A stretch of 64,000 bases of DNA from Okapia johnstoni (Eukaryota > Chordata > Mammalia > Artiodactyla > Giraffidae), in NCBI GenBank assembly GCA_024291935.2, contig CM044306.1:744001-808000 (forward strand). Direction: 5' to 3'. The notes under the pieces are model-generated. The model was given only the letters and a program-made list of their open reading frames with translations, was not told the origin of the DNA and ran no database searches. Positions 33,091-46,062 of the stretch are shown piece by piece. Numbering within the stretch: position 1 is the stretch's first letter; each line of letters begins with the position of its first letter. The position numbers and the translations under genes are program-made.

Positions 33091-34004
33091 CGCTTGTAAA
33101 GATCTCCGTGCAGCCTGTGAAGAGGAAAGCGTGTTCTCTCCTCTCCGCGTTCCCGCGCCACGTCCCCATGAGAGCAGCAGGCGTCAGTACTTGGGTGCGT
33201 GTCCTTCCGCGTGCACACATGCCCACCGCTGGGTGACTGAAGGTTGCCGGTCGGCTTGCACCGCAGGCACTGTTCTTCTGTCACTTAACTGTGTGTTGGT
33301 CCTGTGTCATGTGACCTGTGTAATCTTATTAAACACAGATGATAATCCATAGTGTGGATTTACTGTAACTTAATCTGTCTCTGTTGCTGGTGGTGCTTTG
33401 GGATTATAAAGTGTGTCCTAGTTGACATCCTGGTACGTGTATCGTGATGAACCTGTGTGTATTTGGGCTATTATTGATTGTGTAGCCAGGAACAGTGAAA
33501 CATGTAATGAGCTGTGGGTGGGATATTAGTAGACTCGACATCTTTGCAATGGTACAGAAAAATACCTGGGCTAGTATGTCTCAGATATGTGAAGTTCAAA
33601 AAAAGTACATAAAAGCGTAGTAAGCTTCCGTTTGTGTGTGTATATCTCTTAAAAAGGATATATGGATGTGTATGTGCACACGTGTATGGAATATTTCTGG
33701 GTGCCGTGTGTGAAGCTGTTTTATGTTTAAGGAGTGGGGTAATCTGATGTGAAAAGTTAAACCTTTCTTTATACCTGTGTCTGCTACTTTTAATAAGCAC
33801 ACTCATTTTCGATAGGGAGTGTCAAGTCGCTTTCTCATTAAGATGCTCAGCCATACACACTATTTAGATTAGTGATGACATTTATGAGTCTAACCATGTA
33901 CAGCAAATACACAGATTTAAACAGAAGGATGAAATTTTCCCAGTAGATAGTGTTTGTGGGTTAGGCTTTTATTTCTAATTTGCTAAAACAGGAACCAAGT
34001 GAGG

Positions 34005-34240
34005 CAAGTTGTGCGTTTATGGAGTGCCTGCTGTGTACTGAAGACTATTCTAGACATCCTTCCGAAGTTGTCTGACTTCGTCCTCTAGGATGCTGTGGGG
34101 TTGACACAGTTGCCCTTTGTATGTATTGAGGAGGTTACCACTTCAGTAAGGTCACGAAACTCCCCAGTGATGGATGCAGAATTGGAATCTAGGTCTTGAT
34201 TCCAAACCCTGTGTTCTTTCTGGTAGACCATGTGGGCACG
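34005..34240 (+). mobile_element. MIR SINE, forward, with a second possible MIR piece in reverse after it
   Basis: GGAGTGCCTGCTGTGTACTG, AGGAGGTTACCACTTCAGTA and GGAATCTAGGTCTTGATTCC follow the MIR order. A reverse MIR-like piece (GTCCTCAGGCAAGTTCCTTC) lies at 34375-34460. Confidence 0.6.
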
Positions 34241-34779
34241 AAAACTTTTTGCAGCAAATATGGAAACTTCACTTTAATCCTTTTCCCTGCCTTGCGCTTC
34301 GTTAGCAATCTCGGGCGACTGTGCCTTTGTTCATGGTTATTTCTGGGTTGAGTGAAATGAGGCAGTTTGCCTTTGTTCAAATATCACTTCTGACGCTTGG
34401 CAACTGCGTGTCCTCAGGCAAGTTCCTTCTTCTCTCCGAAGCTGGTGTCATCCTTTGTGAGAGGCAGCCGGCAGCGCTGACCTCAGAGCAGCGAGGCTGG
34501 GGGAGCCCTTGGCGTGGGGCCCATCGCTCCCCGCCGTCGGGCGTGCGGGGTCCTTCGCGTGGGCTGCTTGTTCGCTCGGCTCCTCTTCTGCTGCCCTCAT
34601 CGAGTCTTCCCAAAAGTGTTGTCTTAAAGTCATTGGTCATTAATTATTTTCGATTTAAAAGTCATTTTGTGTCCCTGAGAAAAGGAAATGAATGGCTGTG
34701 CAGAAGGGTTCTGATGGTGAGTGTGAATCCGGAACATTCTCAGAGTGGAGGGAGGGGAGAGCATCTTAGAAGAGGCTTC

Positions 34780-34895
34780 CGGGGATTCCTCGGTGGCTCC
34801 TCGTGCGTCGTAACGGTTCAATCCCTGGTCCGAGAGTGAAAATCCCACAAGCCGTGCAGCACAGCCAAAGAAATTAGAAATAAATAAAGTGAAAA
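34780..34895 (+). mobile_element. CHR-like SINE, forward, short
   Basis: GGGATTCCTCGGTGGCTCCT, GGTTCAATCCCTGGTCCGAG and CACAAGCCGTGCAGCACAGC, followed by an A-rich tail. Confidence 0.7.
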
Positions 34896-35512
34896 TAAAA
34901 GAGGCTTTGAAGCAATCTGTATTTGGATAACTCAGCGTGTCCCCTTTTCCAGAACAGAGGGAACACAGTGTGGCTGGCCCTGGTTTTAAGCATTTTCTGA
35001 CACCATGTGTCAGAAGCTGCCTACGTAGGATCAGGCTTCAGTTCTTGTCGTCTCCGTGTATTTCTTGGTGTGCATTGTTCCAAAGACAGACGCAAAGACA
35101 GCAGGTTGTGTTCTTGTCCTACAGTCTGTGGAAGATGTTTTGAAGCTTCTTTGTAATGGCTGGTAATTATTTTTATGAGTTTTCAACCAAGTATGATGTG
35201 GTCTGGTAGCTTATCACCAAAGTGTAGTTAGGTCCTGGGGTGAAGAAAGATGAAAAAGAATGATTTAATGCCACATTATTTTTAACTTGAAACTTTGGTT
35301 AAGAGTTATGAGTTAGGAGAGACCAAAGAGTAACGTCGAATAAACGCCAGCCTTTAAACACTGCTTCACAAGGAAGAAAGACAATTCTCGTCACTTTAGA
35401 GGACTTTGTTGTTGAAAAAGAAGGCATTAGTAGTTTAGATTTCTTTAGATGCCACTTTGTAAGGAGTCACGATCCAGAATGCTTAAAAATTCTAGGAGTG
35501 TGCAAGCAGAAT

Positions 35513-35740
35513 TACTACTTCCCAGGTGGCGCTAGTGGTAAAGAACCCTTCTGCCATTGCAGGAGACATTAGAGATGTGGGTTTGATTCTTAGGTCAGGA
35601 AGATCCCCCGGAGGAGGCAATGGCAACCCACTCCAGTATTCTTGCCTGGAGAGTCCCATGGACAGAGGAGCCCGGGGGAGGGGGTGGGTACGGTCCATGG
35701 GGTCACAAAGAGTCAGATATGACTGACTGACTGAACACGT
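35513..35740 (+). mobile_element. Bov-tA-type SINE, forward
   Basis: CTTCCCAGGTGGCGCTAGTG, AGGAGGCAATGGCAACCCAC and GGGGTCACAAAGAGTCAGAT. Confidence 0.95.
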
Positions 35741-35884
35741 GTATTACTTGTACCATATTAGATTTGCGTTAACTTTGTATAAATAAAAGATTTAGCTTTT
35801 AATTCATGTCGTGTCCTTTAAATAGCATATATGTTCACACCTTTAAGAATGGACTTGGAGAATAATTATCCTATTTTAAATGAG

Positions 35885-36015
35885 GATGCATGCTAAGTCA
35901 CTTCAGTCGTGTCCAACTCTTTGCACCCCCATGGACTGTAGCCCACCAGGCTTCTCTGTCCATGAGGATTCTTCAGGCGAGGATTCTGGAGTGGGTTGCC
36001 ATGCCCTCCTCAGAT
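35885..36015 (-). mobile_element. Bov-tA-type SINE, reverse
   Basis: GCTAAGTCACTTCAGTCGTG, CCACCAGGCTTCTCTGTCC and GGATTCTGGAGTGGGTTGCC. Confidence 0.9.
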
Positions 36016-38510
36016 GAGAATAGAGGACTCCAATTTCTGCATCTTGCTTTAATGAGATCTTTCCATGGGTTATTTCATGCCAGGTTTTAGTCTGGAATGA
36101 AGAATCTAATTATAGTCCTGCCCTTATGGAAAATATGATTTGCTTTACAATGATCCTCTTTAACATGTGGTTTTCCAGTAATGACTGTGGCGAAAAGCTG
36201 AGCCTGTGCTCTTTGAAAGTGTCTCCCAGGACAGCCAGCCCCTCGCTTGCGGCTGCAGGTTAAGTACGTCACCAGCAGATGGTGATCAAGTAACGAGAAT
36301 GTGCTTGTGCCTGCGTGTGAATACGTTGATCCATGTGAAAAAAATTTTCGCTTTAAAAATATTGATTTAATTTCTAGTCTGTATACTCAAGCAACATAAT
36401 AGACAGACTCTTTTTAATTTGTTCAGCTCTATTTTTGTATGTAGATGACACTGACCTGTAAATGGCCCCTGCTTCTAAGTTGCTGGATGAATTTGTGGGG
36501 GAGCTGATCACTACCTTGCCTTCTTTGGGCTTGTTATGTCCACTGGCTAGGGTGGTTAGGGTTACACGTGGTAAAACATCCTTAAGTGTTATTCGCAGCG
36601 GTGCATTCCTTCTAGTTAAGAATCGCCCTGTTGATGAGGCAGAGATCTGTCTGCAGTAGCACCTCACACGTGTTCATATCTGTGTGCATCACGTGTGTCC
36701 TGCCGCAGCGCAGCAGTGCATCCTGCGGCGTGGAGCGTCTGTGGCTGCTCTGGCCAGTGTAGCGGTCACTGTTCACACATGGCTGGCGAGCACCACAGGG
36801 TGGCCAGTGTATCCCTGAGGAATGGAACGTTGGGTTTTAATTAACTCAGAGAGCGTGTGGGGCTTGGAGGTCGAGACCTGGTCTTCCTGGCGGACGGGGA
36901 GCTGCTCTCTGGGGGAGGTGAGGCGGGCAGGGAGTGGGCGTCGGGTGTTGGCACCTCTCAGCTGCTCTGCCCAGGGGCGGCGTCTCCTTTCGCTGGTGAG
37001 GATCACTCGTGGTCAGTGGTTGCTGTCAGTCGGTCAGCCTAAGGTTTCCGAGGAGCCTCCCCAACTGGTCTGTTTGGAAGAAGGAAAAATTGATCATTTC
37101 CCTTAATTTACTGAAAGAAGAGTCAGCCTTTTTCATCCTTTTGTTTGGAGAGAACGTTTAGTATGGAACAAATCTGATTGGTTGGTCTTTTTGCTACAGT
37201 GGATGTTTGTCAGGTGGACGTTTAACCTTGAGCTGTGGGAGTAAGACTGCCTCACCAACGAGGAATGGAACCCCTTTCTTAGGACCCTCAGCGCAGCAGC
37301 GTTTCACACACTCGTGGGACCACTCAACCGTTCACTGATTGTCAACAGTGATGTGCTAATTAAATATCCTTCTTAGGTATTAACCAAGACAAGGCCAAGC
37401 GGCAACAATTTGTAACTGAGACGGAGTGGCTCTGAACACCATGGCCTGGCATTTCTTGTAGCTGAGATGGGATGGCTCTGAACATCATGGCCTGGCATTT
37501 CTTTTAGGCTTTAAAAATTTTGTTTCATTGAGTCAGATTCTTGACAAATTTAGTTACTTCTTCTTTTTTAAACATTTTTAATGAGTGGGGCTTCGTAATC
37601 AGTATCTTTTTATTTCACAAGCAAGTTTCTTTTTGTGAGATCATAATATTGACCAGTTTAGTTTTGATGTTCTTTTAAGCAGAAAAGGATGACAGTAAGC
37701 TTATACGTGTATTGTATAACAATTTAAAGGGAATTAAAATACTTTCTGGAATGTTGATACTGTTAAACCAGAGATGTATTAATAAACATTGATTTAAATG
37801 TGTTGACTTCTGAAGATGGTTTCTATTTTTAAGTTTAAAGTCAAATGTGTTCTTCTAAAGTAGTAAATGGGAAAAACATGAAGTCTTAAGATGTTTGTGA
37901 ATCTCTGGTCAGTTTTTAGTTTTGTCAGGCTTCTCACTTTTAAAATTTAGTTTTTTTTTTCTTTTTACTCCTAATAAAGTTCCCTTTGAAATATGAAAAT
38001 AAATATGTTGTGGATCCTTGTAAATTATGTTCATTTTCTTATCTTCAGTGTTTTCTCGTACTTTACTGTAGTGTTAGTTCTTGCTAGCTATTTGTATGTT
38101 TCATTGATGTTAGCAATACGGTAAGAAGACGGGTCTGCATGTGGTGTGTAACAGTATTAATTGCTACTTAGATGAATGCGAAGACATGACATCTAAAGTT
38201 AGTTCTCATTTAGTTTTCTTATTTATAATACAGTAGTTGTATTACTCTTAAAATGTTTTACAACTGTGAAACATAGCATGTATGTAAAAACTATGTGAAA
38301 ATGCATTTAAAGACCATTATAAAATAAACATCCCTATACTTTTGACCCAGCCAGGAAGTAGCACTCTTCCACATCCCGGAAGCCTTCTGCCACCCTCTGC
38401 CTTGGTGCCCCTGCTTCCCACCTCCTGAAAGACCCAGTGTCCTGTATTTTGTGTACTTATTTCTTTGCTTCTTTTTAAACTTCATGTAAGTGAAACCCTA
38501 CTGTGTATAT
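36016..38510. other. CEP112 third intron, middle part
   Basis: No repeat family or exon recognised apart from the 46-bp tandem duplication at 37411. GC content rises locally at 36660-37040. Confidence 0.5.
37411..37502 (+). repeat. 46-bp tandem duplication
   Basis: Two copies starting at 37411 (TGTAACTGAGACGGAGTGG) and 37457 (TGTAGCTGAGATGGGATGG), each ending CATGGCCTGGCATTTCTT. Only a few differences between copies. Confidence 0.9.
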
Positions 38511-39046
38511 TATTCTGAAGCTCGCTTCCTTCTCTCACATTTTTCAGATTCATTCATGTTAATAAATGTAGCTGTAGTTCATTCTTTGTTTTGTAGGAAA
38601 CTTTCAAAGTCCGTGTATAACGTGACATCAAGACACACCGATCTGAAGTGTGACGCTTGATAAAGCAGTGTTACAGAGTGACTACATCTGTGTGTCCTCT
38701 TTTAGGTCAAGACAGAGACCGTTGCCAGCTCTCCAGAAAGCTCTCTCTCTTTCCCCAGTCATTTATCATCCCCCCTAAGGTGATCACTGTTCTGCAATAT
38801 ATGACCATAGATTAGTTTTCAGTTCATAGAGCGTTTTCACTTTTTTCTGGCTTCGTTTGCTCAACATTGTGTTATGAGATCCATCCATGTTGTTGCATTT
38901 AGCAGTGGGTTATTTTTACTTTATTACTGTGTGACTGTGTCACTTTATATATCCATATTGCCCGTTGTTGGGTGTCTGGGAGTCTTTCCAGTTGTTGGCA
39001 ATCACAGATAGCCCTGTGAGCATTCTTTCCCTTGTCTCCTAGTGCC

Positions 39047-39237
39047 CATGCTGCTGCTGCTGCTGCTGAGTCGCTTCAGTCGTGTCCAGCTCTGTGCGAC
39101 CCCATAGACGGCAGCCCACCAGGCTCCCCGTCCCTGGGATTCTCCAGGCAAGAACACTGGAGTGGGTTGCCATTTCCTTCTCCAATGCATGAAAATAAAA
39201 AGTGAAAGTGAAGTCACTCAGTCGTGTCCGACTCTTA
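39047..39237 (-). mobile_element. Bov-tA-type SINE, reverse, with (GCT)n head
   Basis: Starts with a GCTGCTGCTGCTGCTG run (the reversed triplet tail), then GAGTCGCTTCAGTCGTGTCC and AACACTGGAGTGGGTTGCC. Confidence 0.95.
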
Positions 39238-40191
39238 GCCCATAGTGCACTGTATTTACTTGGGGGTGTAAGTGTGGTAGGTACTGCCAGAGAGTTTTAC
39301 ATGGTGTCTGGAGCAGTTTACTCTGCCACCAGGAGAGAGTAAAAGTCTGTCCCACATCCTTACCAGTTCTTGGTTAGTCAGCTTCTCCAGCTTTAGCCTA
39401 AATTCTAGTATAGTGGATGTGGGTTTTAATTTGCATCTTCCCTCATTACTGATGATATTGAGCTTTTCTATGCTTGACGCAATATTGATATTTTCTGTGC
39501 TTGGTAGCCATTTGGGTATCTTCTTTTGTGACGTTCCAATTTGTCTTTGTCCACATTGTAATAAGAATAGTTTATCAGTCTTTTCTCCATCTATTTGTTA
39601 CAACTCTTCATATATTCATAAACAAATTCTTTGATACATATATGGCAAATATCTTCTCCCACTTTCACGGATTTGTTCTGTTGAACAATATTCAATTATA
39701 ATGTAAATTATTTTTGGTCAGTCATCTGGGATATTGTTTGTGGTTTTTTGTGTCCTGTTTAAGATTTTTTGCCTTGCCTGTTCCAAGATCATGGGAATGT
39801 TTGCCTTGTTACCTTCTAGAAGCTTCCTTATTTAACCCTTGGGATTGTGCTACAAACGGAGCTGGTTTTTATGTATAAAGTGAGGTAGGGGTCATTCCCC
39901 CACCCATCCTGTGGGTAGATGAAAGCCGTTTGATCCATTAACAGTTAGAAAAGCTAGTCTTTCCCCACTACTGTGGCTGACACCATTATTGTAAACCAGA
40001 AAGTCTTGTTTGTTTGGGTTTCTGGACCCCTGTCCCTTCCCTTGGTCTCTTTGTCTGTGTACTAATACTACACCCCCTTAGTTACTGCGGCTTTAAAATA
40101 AGACTTGATTTTTCACAGAGTAGTGCATGCACTCCAGCTTCCCTCTTCTTTGAGACTTCCTTGGTTCTTTTTGGTCCTTTGTATTCCCGTA

Positions 40192-40312
40192 TGACCCACT
40201 CCAGTGTTCTTGCCTGGAGAATCCCAGGGACGGCGGAGCCTGGTAGGCTGCCGTCTATGGGGTCGCACAGAGTCGGACTCAACTGAAGTGACTTAGCAGC
40301 AGCAGCATTCCC
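40192..40312 (+). mobile_element. Bov-tA-type SINE, forward, head-less
   Basis: Starts GACCCACTCCAGTGTTCTTG and ends GTGACTTAGCAGCAGCAGCA. The CATTCCCGTATGA before it (near 40181-40191) recurs just after it, a likely target-site duplication (ATTCCCGTATGA). Confidence 0.95.
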
Positions 40313-41319
40313 GTATGAGTTTTAGAATTACCTTGCCAGTTTTTATAACGCCCCCACACATGCCCCTGTTGAGATTTTGATTGAGAATGCATTGAGTCTG
40401 CAGGTCAGTTTGGGAAGACTGTCAGTGATTCATTCCTTTTATGCCTGAATGGTGTTTCATTGATGAGTATATCACATTGCTTTATCCATTCTCTGGTTAA
40501 CAGATATTTGGATTGTTAGTTTTTAAACTTTTCTGAAAAATGCTACTGTGGACTCTCACATACGTATTTTTGCTTGGACGTTTGTTTTCAATTCTTTTGA
40601 GTAGATATCTAGCAGTGAGTTGTGTAGTAAGTTTATCTGTAACTTTTTTAGGGAATCAAACCCTTTTCTAAAATGGCAGTGCCATTTTACATCCCCGTGA
40701 GTGTTCCGGGTTCTTAGCATCCTAAACTGCTGATATTGTCAGTATTTCAGATTTTGGCCATTTTAATGAGCATATAGTGGTATCTATCTCATTATGGTTT
40801 TGATTGACATTTCCCTAGTGACAAATGATGCTGAGCATTTTTTCATGTGCCCACTGCCCATTTGTATATCTTCTTTGGAGAAATGTGTATTCCAGTAGTT
40901 ACCTGCTTCCCACACACCCAGCATACAATAATCACTATAGACATTTCTAAAAAGGAGGATAATAGGAGGTACAGGGAAGTCCATAGTAATCCTGAAGCCC
41001 AGTTGGGCAAATGTTGAAAGTTCCTTAATCAGAGCTCAAGACCTGGATATAATATTCTGTGTCTCTTGGCTCCTCCGAGTAGGAGGAGGCTTTTGATTCT
41101 ACCTTCTGAGTTATCCTTTGTTTTTCATGAAAAATAGTATGTGTTTGCAGTTGGGTAGTTCTCTTAGTGTGCTTCCTTCCAGAAGAATTTTGGGGGTCCA
41201 GTGGCCCCTTTTCATTTTTACTCTGTCCGTTTTGGTCCAAGAGCAGTGATTTTGCTAGTATAATTTTCTCAGAACCTTTGTAGGCCTCCTATGAATCCTG
41301 TGTGTGTAGGGAAGCTAGA

Positions 41320-43420
41320 AATCACTATCTATAGTAAAACTGGAAAATTCATAAATATGTGGGAATTAAATAAGAAATTTTTAATCAAGCAAAGAAGATA
41401 TCAAATGGGAAATTAGAAAATATTTTGAGACAAATGAAAACACAACACACCCAAACTTAGGGGCTGCGGTAAAAGCAATGATGGGGGGGGGGGGGGGGCG
41501 GTTATAGTCGTCAAACTCACGTGAAAAAAGAAGGAGGGTCTCACTTGGGCAATCTACATTTATATCTTAGGTAACTAGAAAAAGAGCAAACTGAGGCTAG
41601 CCGAAGAAAGGAAATGATAAAAATTAGAGTAGAAATAAACAAAATAGATATTGGAAAAAACATTAGAGAAAATCAAGGAAACCACGATTTTTTTTTTTTT
41701 AATTAACAAAAGTGACAAACTTTTAGCTGAATTATCTAGAAAAAAAGACTCATCTGACATCAGAGATGAAAGAAGGGACATTAGCACCAATTTTACAGAA
41801 ATAAAAAGGATTATAAGTAAGTACAAGGAGCAATTGTGAACCAACAAATTGGATTACCTAGATGAAGTGGGTAAATTTCTAAGAACACACGATCTACCCA
41901 GACCGAATCACAAAGAAGTAGAAAATCTGAACAGATCTGGAATTAGTAAGGAGACTGAAAGTGAAATTTGCTCAGTCGTGTCCGATCTTTTCCAACCCCA
42001 GGGACTGTAGTCCGTGGAGTCAAGGAGACTGTAGCCGTCTTGGAAACCTCCCACCAGGGAAAAGCCTAGGACCAGACAGCTTCACTGGTGAGTCTGTTGC
42101 TGTTGTTCACTGGCTAAGTTGTGTCTGACTCTGCGACCTCATGGACTGCAGCATGCCAGGCTCCCCTGCCCGTCACTGTTTCCCAGGGTTTGCTCAAGAT
42201 GATGTCCATTGAGTCGGTGATGCTATCTAACCATCTCGTCCTCTGGTTAATCCTATGAAACATTTAAAGAAGAGTCAGCACCCGTTCTCCTTAACTCTTC
42301 CAAAATTGAAGAGAAGAGAAGGGGTTACTTCTAGGCTTATGGTGTGAGGCTAGCGTTAACCGTGGTACCAACGCCAGACAAAGACACTACGAGAAAAGAA
42401 AACTACAGACCAATATTCCTGGTGAGCATTGATGAAAAAATTCCTCAGAAAAATACTAGGAAACAATTCAACAGCACATTAAAAGAATTATACACCATGA
42501 CAAAGTGGGATGGATTCCTAGAATACGAGGAAAATTTGACAAATGGGACAATTGTTATAATACACAGAATGATGGAAAAAAGCCACAAGATCATCTCAGA
42601 AATTGATGCAGAAAAAGGTGTGACAAAATTTAACAGCCTTTCATGATAAAAACACCTGACAGACTAAGAATAGAAGGAAACTACCTCAAAATAGTAAAGG
42701 CCATATATGAAAAGCCCACAACTAATAGCACAGTCAATGGTGAAAGCAAAAGCTTTGCCTTCAAGAGCGCTGGTAAGACAGGGACGCCCACTCGTATCAG
42801 TGCTGTTTGACGTGGTACCAGAAGTACTAACCAGAGCAGTTAGGCAAGAAGAAGAAAGAAAAGGCATCTCTGTTCACAGATGGTGTGGTCTTAGGCACAG
42901 AGAACTCCGTGGAAAACTAATAAAACCAACACAGAAAAGTCAGTTCATTTTTGTTCATTAACAGTGAACAATCAGAGAAGGAAATCTAAAAAAAGTTTCA
43001 TTTGCTATAGCATCAAAAAGGGTGAAATAATTAGGAATAAACTTAACCAAGGAGGCGAAAGACTTGTACACACAAAAAAAACGAACTACAAAATACTGTT
43101 GAGAGAAATTTAAAAAGACACTGTGGTAAATGGAAAGACATCCTGTGTTCATGGGTTAGAAGAATTAGTACTGTTAAGATGTACAGTATGACCCAAAGTG
43201 ATATAATTCAATCCCTATCAAAACTCCAGTGGCTTTTTTTTTTCCAGAAAAAAGAAAATTCTTCCTAAAATTCATATGGAATCTCAAGTGACACTGAATA
43301 GCAAAAACAGTCTTGCAAAAGAAAAACCTGAAGTTCTAGCATTTTCTAATTTTAAGACTTACTACATGGTCACAGTCATCAAAACAGCGTGGCACTATCT
43401 TTGCAGGTAAAGTGAGCTTC
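41320..43420 (+). mobile_element. L1 ORF2 3' portion, forward, with nested BovB-derived pieces
   Basis: Sense L1 landmarks occur throughout: AAATAAGAAATTTTTAATC, TAGAAAATCTGAACAGATC, GAAAACTACAGACCAATATT and ACTCCAGTGGCTTTTTT. The frame is broken by many stops. A Bov-tA-like scrap lies at about 41965-42020 and a BovB 3' end piece (reverse) at 42092-42248. A run of 16 G stands at 41483-41498. Confidence 0.85.
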
Positions 43421-43870
43421 CTGCCCCGGCATGCAGTTTGTATCTTACCTGCTCCATTCGTAGCTTGCACCTCCCAGTACAGACTGAAGAGGTGTGGAGA
43501 AGAGAAGGAGGAGAAAAGTGGCTGTACGAATGGCTAGAGTTGAGAAAAGCCATCAGAAGTGCTACAACCATGTTCTTAAGGTACTTTCCCAGCATTATTT
43601 GGGATCTAGCAAGGATGGATTTCCCAGCCCAGGTGTGCAGGCTGCTGTGCAAGACAGTCAGTCAGCACTGATGCTGGTCTGAGACGCACGAAGGACAGCA
43701 AGACCTGGACATGACGGCAAAGTTCATGTCCAGTGTTTGTGCTGGGAAACATGGGAGGCTAGATCTGTGGCCACTTTCATTTCTCTTTTGTAATGAAAGA
43801 ACATTTTTTTTTTTTGCATTTTAAATAAAAATAACTGGCGGTTTTTTAATTAAAAGTTTCTTGCCTGGCT
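43421..43870 (+). other. Unassigned segment with A-rich end, possible retrocopy
   Basis: Follows the L1 copy and has short open frames rich in Lys/Arg/Glu (for example RRKVAVRMARVEKSHQKCYN near 43506). It ends in T/A-rich sequence with AATAAA at about 43825-43830. The parent gene is not recognised. It may be a fragment of a processed transcript or plain intron. Confidence 0.25.
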
Positions 43871-44024
43871 ACATTGAAATGCGATAATCACCTGGAGAGT
43901 GAGCGCCAAAAGTATATGTGAGTCCACACATTGCCTTTGGAAATTGCAGGTGTGCCTGGTCTTAGGTACTTGTTGGAGCAAAGAGGAGATGTGCCCATGG
44001 CGACCTCTGTACAAAGGACAGTTG

Positions 44025-44237
44025 TTGCTTTAGCTGCTGAGTTGTGTCCAACTCCTTGTGCCTGCATTGTGTGCCACCTGCCAGGCTCCTCTGTTCATGG
44101 GATTCTCCAGGCAAGAACACTGGAGTGGGTTGCCGTTTCCTTCTCCAGGGGATCTTCCTGACCCAGGGGTTGAACCTGTGTCTCCTGCATTGCAGGCAGC
44201 AGATTCTTTACCGCTGAGCCACCAGGGAGGCCCACAG
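44025..44237 (-). mobile_element. Bov-tA-type SINE, reverse
   Basis: TGCTTTAGCTGCTGAGTTGT, AACACTGGAGTGGGTTGCCG and the reversed head GCTGAGCCACCAGGGAGGCC. Confidence 0.95.
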
Positions 44238-44639
44238 AGGACAGACACTGCTGCAGACGTGAGCATCCCCTTCGATACTTGATACACTCGACCCACATTT
44301 GGCAAAGGAGGAACCAGTTTGCTAGCAATAGTGATGTAGAAGCCACCATTCTTAGGCATTATGTAGCAATCAATAAAGTGTTTTTCTTTTTATGACTCCA
44401 TCTTTTATGAAGATGATACAAAGACTGATTGAGAATGATCTTATGCAAACTATAAAGAGGTGTAGTGTCTTCTGATATCAGTCTGTGGTTCCTCTTCACA
44501 AAACTTCTTGAGGGGGAGACTCTACCCTGTTCACAGTTGGATTCCTAAGACCTGTCACTGTACCGTGGAACACAGTTACTCAGTTATTTGCTGAAGGAAT
44601 ATATGAATGAATGGACAAATAAATGATTGGATAAAATTA

Positions 44640-45838
44640 AAAAAGGAAACAGTGTGGTACAGGCATAAAGATAGACATTGACAGATTAGAATAGAGAGCC
44701 CAGAAATACACCTTTGCATTTATGGTCAAGTGATTTTTGACAAGGATGCCAAGACCATTCAGTAGGAAAAGGACAGTCTTTTCAACACACGATGTGGCAA
44801 AACTGGACATCCACATGCAATAGAACAAAGTTGGAGTCTTCCTTCTCACATACAAAATGTAACGCAAAGTGGATCAAATACCTAAAGGTAAAATCTACAA
44901 CTGTAAAACTCTTAGAGGAAAATACAGAGGAAGCTTCCTGACAGTGGAGTCGGCATTGATTTATTGGATATGCACCAGAAGCACAGCCAGCAACCCCGAA
45001 GGCCCTATTATTGGATATGCACCAAAAGCACAGCCAGCAACCCCGAAGGCCCCAGATAAACTGGACTACCTCAGACTTAAAAACTTTTGTGCATCAAGAG
45101 ACAGTCAGCAGAGTGAAAGGGCAGCCCATGGAATGGGAGAAAGTATTTACAAATCACCTGTCTGTAAAGAGGACTAGTATCCTTAATATGTAAGAACTCC
45201 CACATTTCAGCAACAATAAAAACAAACAGCCTAATTAAAAAATGAGCAAAGGACTTGAACAGACATTTCTGCAAAGAAATGATCACTAATCATTCTGGAA
45301 ATGCAAATCAAAACCTAACATCTATTAGGGTGTCTACTACAAAACAAATGAACAGACAAACTACATGTCGGCAAAGGATGTGGAGCAACCGGAACCCTTG
45401 TGCACTGTGGGTGGGAATGGAAACCAGTGTAGCTGCAGGTGAACATCATTGGCAGTTCATCAAGAAAGTCAAAAATAAAATAACCATGTCATCCAGAACC
45501 CCCACTTCTGGGTATATGTCGAAAATAACTGAAAACAGACCTGCACGGGTGTTTGTATACATGTGTGCATAGCACCATTATTTGCAGCAGTCAAAAGATG
45601 GAAGCACCCAAGAGTCCACCAGTGGATGAACACATAAACAAATGTGGTATGTCATACAGTAGAATATTACTGAGCCTTGAAAAAGAAGGGAATTCTGACA
45701 CGTTACAACATGGGTGAACTTTGAAGTTATCACGCTAGAGCAGAAGAGCCAGGCACAGTGTGAGGAATACTGTCTGGTTCCACTTACATGAACGAAGTAT
45801 AAATTCAGAGAGGCAGAAAGTCGAATGGTATTTGCTAG
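44640..45838 (+). mobile_element. L1 ORF2 3' end, forward
   Basis: AGAGCCCAGAAATACACCTT, GGCAAAACTGGACATCCACA, GCAAAGGACTTGAACAGACA and TCCAGAACCCCCACTTCTGG are sense landmarks of the L1 ORF2 C-terminal part and 3' UTR. An internal 47-bp tandem duplication lies at 44961-45054. Confidence 0.9.
44961..45054 (+). repeat. 47-bp tandem duplication inside L1
   Basis: TTATTGGATATGCACCAGAA at 44961 is repeated at 45008 (TTATTGGATATGCACCAAAA). Both copies continue CACAGCCAGCAACCCCGAAG, nearly identical. Confidence 0.95.
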
Positions 45839-45844
45839 GGGCTG

Positions 45845-46062
45845 TGAACATTTGAAGAGACCCAGATGCTGGGAAAAATTGAGGGCAGGAGGAGAAGGGG
45901 ATGACGGAGGATGAGATGGTAGGATGGCATCACTGACTCAATGGACATGAGTTTGAGTAAACTCCGGGAGTTGGTGATGGACAGGGAGGCCTGGTGTGCT
46001 GCAGTCCATGGAATCACAGAGCTGGACACGACTGAGCCACTGAACTGAACTGAACTGATGAA
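45845..46062 (+). mobile_element. BovB 3' end, forward, inserted at an L1 boundary
   Basis: GAGACCCAGATGCTGGGAAA, GATGACGGAGGATGAGATGG, end CACTGAACTGAACTGAACTG. Confidence 0.95.

Larger units (their letters stand above)
38515..40930 (-). mobile_element. L1 fragments, reverse, split by two Bov-tA copies
   Basis: Antisense L1 landmarks: GATCCATCCATGTTGTTGC, GTCTGGGAGTCTTTCCAGTTG, TACCAGTTCTTGGTTAGTCA, TAGTGGTATCTATCTCATTA and TTTTGATTGACATTTCCCTA. Bov-tA copies at 39047-39237 (reverse) and 40192-40312 (forward). Several L1 copies may be joined here. Confidence 0.75.
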
